In this document: positions 63,631 through 64,000 of the stretch, piece after piece | Layout of the letters: each line of letters begins with the position of its first letter | How positions within the stretch are numbered: position 1 is the first letter of the stretch | NCBI GenBank assembly: GCA_963851085.1 | Contig: CAWKNX010000011.1 | Coordinates: 1 to 64,000, forward strand | Reading direction: 5' to 3' | Source of the DNA: DATFVJ01 sp963851085 | GTDB taxonomy: Bacteria > Actinomycetota > Actinomycetes > Streptosporangiales > Streptosporangiaceae | Length of the DNA stretch: 64,000 nt | The notes under the pieces: generated by a model | The model's input: the letters and a program-made list of their open reading frames with translations, nothing else | The model's database searches: none | Told to the model about the DNA's origin: nothing | Made by a program: the position numbers and the translations under genes

Positions 63631-64000
63631 ATGGCTACCACGACCGCCAGGCAAAAGGTCGGCTGGGGCACCGCCAACACGATCGCCGTGATACTGGCGC
63701 TGATCCCGGTCCTCTGGATCGTCTCCCTGTCGTTCAAGGATCCCGCCGACGATCACCAACGCGGATTTCTGGCCGGTGAAGTGGACCTGGGCGAACTACA
63801 GCGGGATCCTCACCACCTCGACGTTCATCCGCCCGCTGATCAACTCGATCGGAATCGGCATCATCGCCACGTTCATCGCCGTGACGCTCGCGTCGCTCGC
63901 CGCCTACGCGGTGGCTCGCCTGGCCTTCCCGGGAAAGAACGTGCTCATCGGCATGTCGCTGCTCATCGCGATATTCCCGATCATCTCGCTGGTGACCCCG
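63631..64000 (+). CDS. Sugar ABC transporter permease (SugB-like), partial, one frameshift
   Basis: ATG 63631, eight bases after the preceding corrected stop. TANTIAVILALIPVLWIVSL is the first helix; then SFKDP and, one frame on, TITNADFWPVKWTWANYSGI, PLINSIGIGIIATFIAVTLA, SLAAYAVARLAFPGKNVLIG. The switch is one extra base near 63745-63748 (GATCCCGCCGACG). The gene runs off the window. The ATPase gene is not in view. Confidence 0.85.
   Translation, partial: MATTTARQKVGWGTANTIAVILALIPVLWIVSLSFKDPADDHQRGFLAGEVDLGELQRDPHHLDVHPPADQLDRNRHHRHVHRRDARVARRLRGGSPGLPGKERAHRHVAAHRDIPDHLAGDP

Overview
The window is high-GC actinobacterial DNA, probably from a filamentous or SARP-rich actinomycete. The evidence is two AfsR/SARP-type regulators with NB-ARC and TPR regions, DUF397 and XRE remnants, a DivIVA-like coiled-coil protein, a mycothiol-ligase-like enzyme, a LigD polymerase-domain protein, a GlgC/GlgM pair, and many GTG or TTG starts behind GGAGG-type ribosome binding sites. 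I cannot name the genus.

From 0 to about 31 kb the window is a gene graveyard with some intact genes. It opens inside a group II intron (reverse transcriptase on the minus strand) next to transposase scraps. Truncated or frameshifted pieces follow: MazG-like, MBL-fold hydrolase, DUF397, XRE, a TPR regulator, DUF6431, glycosyltransferase, tyrosine integrase, nucleotide cyclase-like, ECF sigma, OmpR-type regulator and YCII. There is also a tRNA-Tyr-like sequence with no D-arm and a phosphotransferase gene broken by one amber codon. Intact genes here include an AfsR-like regulator (1.6-5.1 kb), a secreted beta-propeller-like protein, a TIGR03084 protein, a nitric-oxide module (flavohemoprotein, overlapping DivIVA-like gene, convergent NO synthase oxygenase, 13.8-17.1 kb), NmrA-like and classical SDR enzymes, an AlkA-type glycosylase, a GNAT enzyme and an NlpC/P60 endopeptidase.

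From 32.9 to 38.3 kb lies a compact, less GC-rich island whose genes all point to nucleotide chemistry. It holds a P-loop (cytidylate-kinase-like) kinase fused to a ParB-like domain, a two-TM protein with a SMODS-associated NUDIX-type domain, a small NTP_transf_6 nucleotidyltransferase, a compact class-II-like ribonucleotide reductase homologue in which the usual active-site Asn is Ala, and an overlapping PfkB-family kinase. This is my best candidate for an undescribed system, either defence or modified-nucleotide biosynthesis or signalling. No established system with this gene set is known to me.

From 40 to 45 kb is a thiol and sulfur module: thioredoxin, OsmC-domain protein, CstR/CsoR-type repressor and an MshC-like ligase. 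Three near-identical 16-bp ATACCCC-type palindromes lie before the first three. A Phd/RelE toxin-antitoxin pair follows, with a perfect 26-bp palindrome abutting the antitoxin start codon. From 46 to 54 kb are an aldolase, an ECF sigma factor, an MFS transporter and a tight pgm-glgC-glgM operon for alpha-glucan precursors. From 54 to 59.6 kb are a cold-shock protein, a STAS protein, small unknown proteins, a coiled-coil protein, a LigD polymerase and a DinB-like protein, with minisatellites between them. The window ends in a LacI regulator and a sugar ABC importer operon (LpqY/SugAB-like), both of whose permease genes carry one extra base.

Two families of dispersed hairpins (core ATGATCGCGGTAA, and GCAGCCGTTAAG) recur in intergenic space. 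Several frameshifts are single-base insertions, mostly in or next to short C or G runs, so sequence error should be excluded before those genes are called dead.
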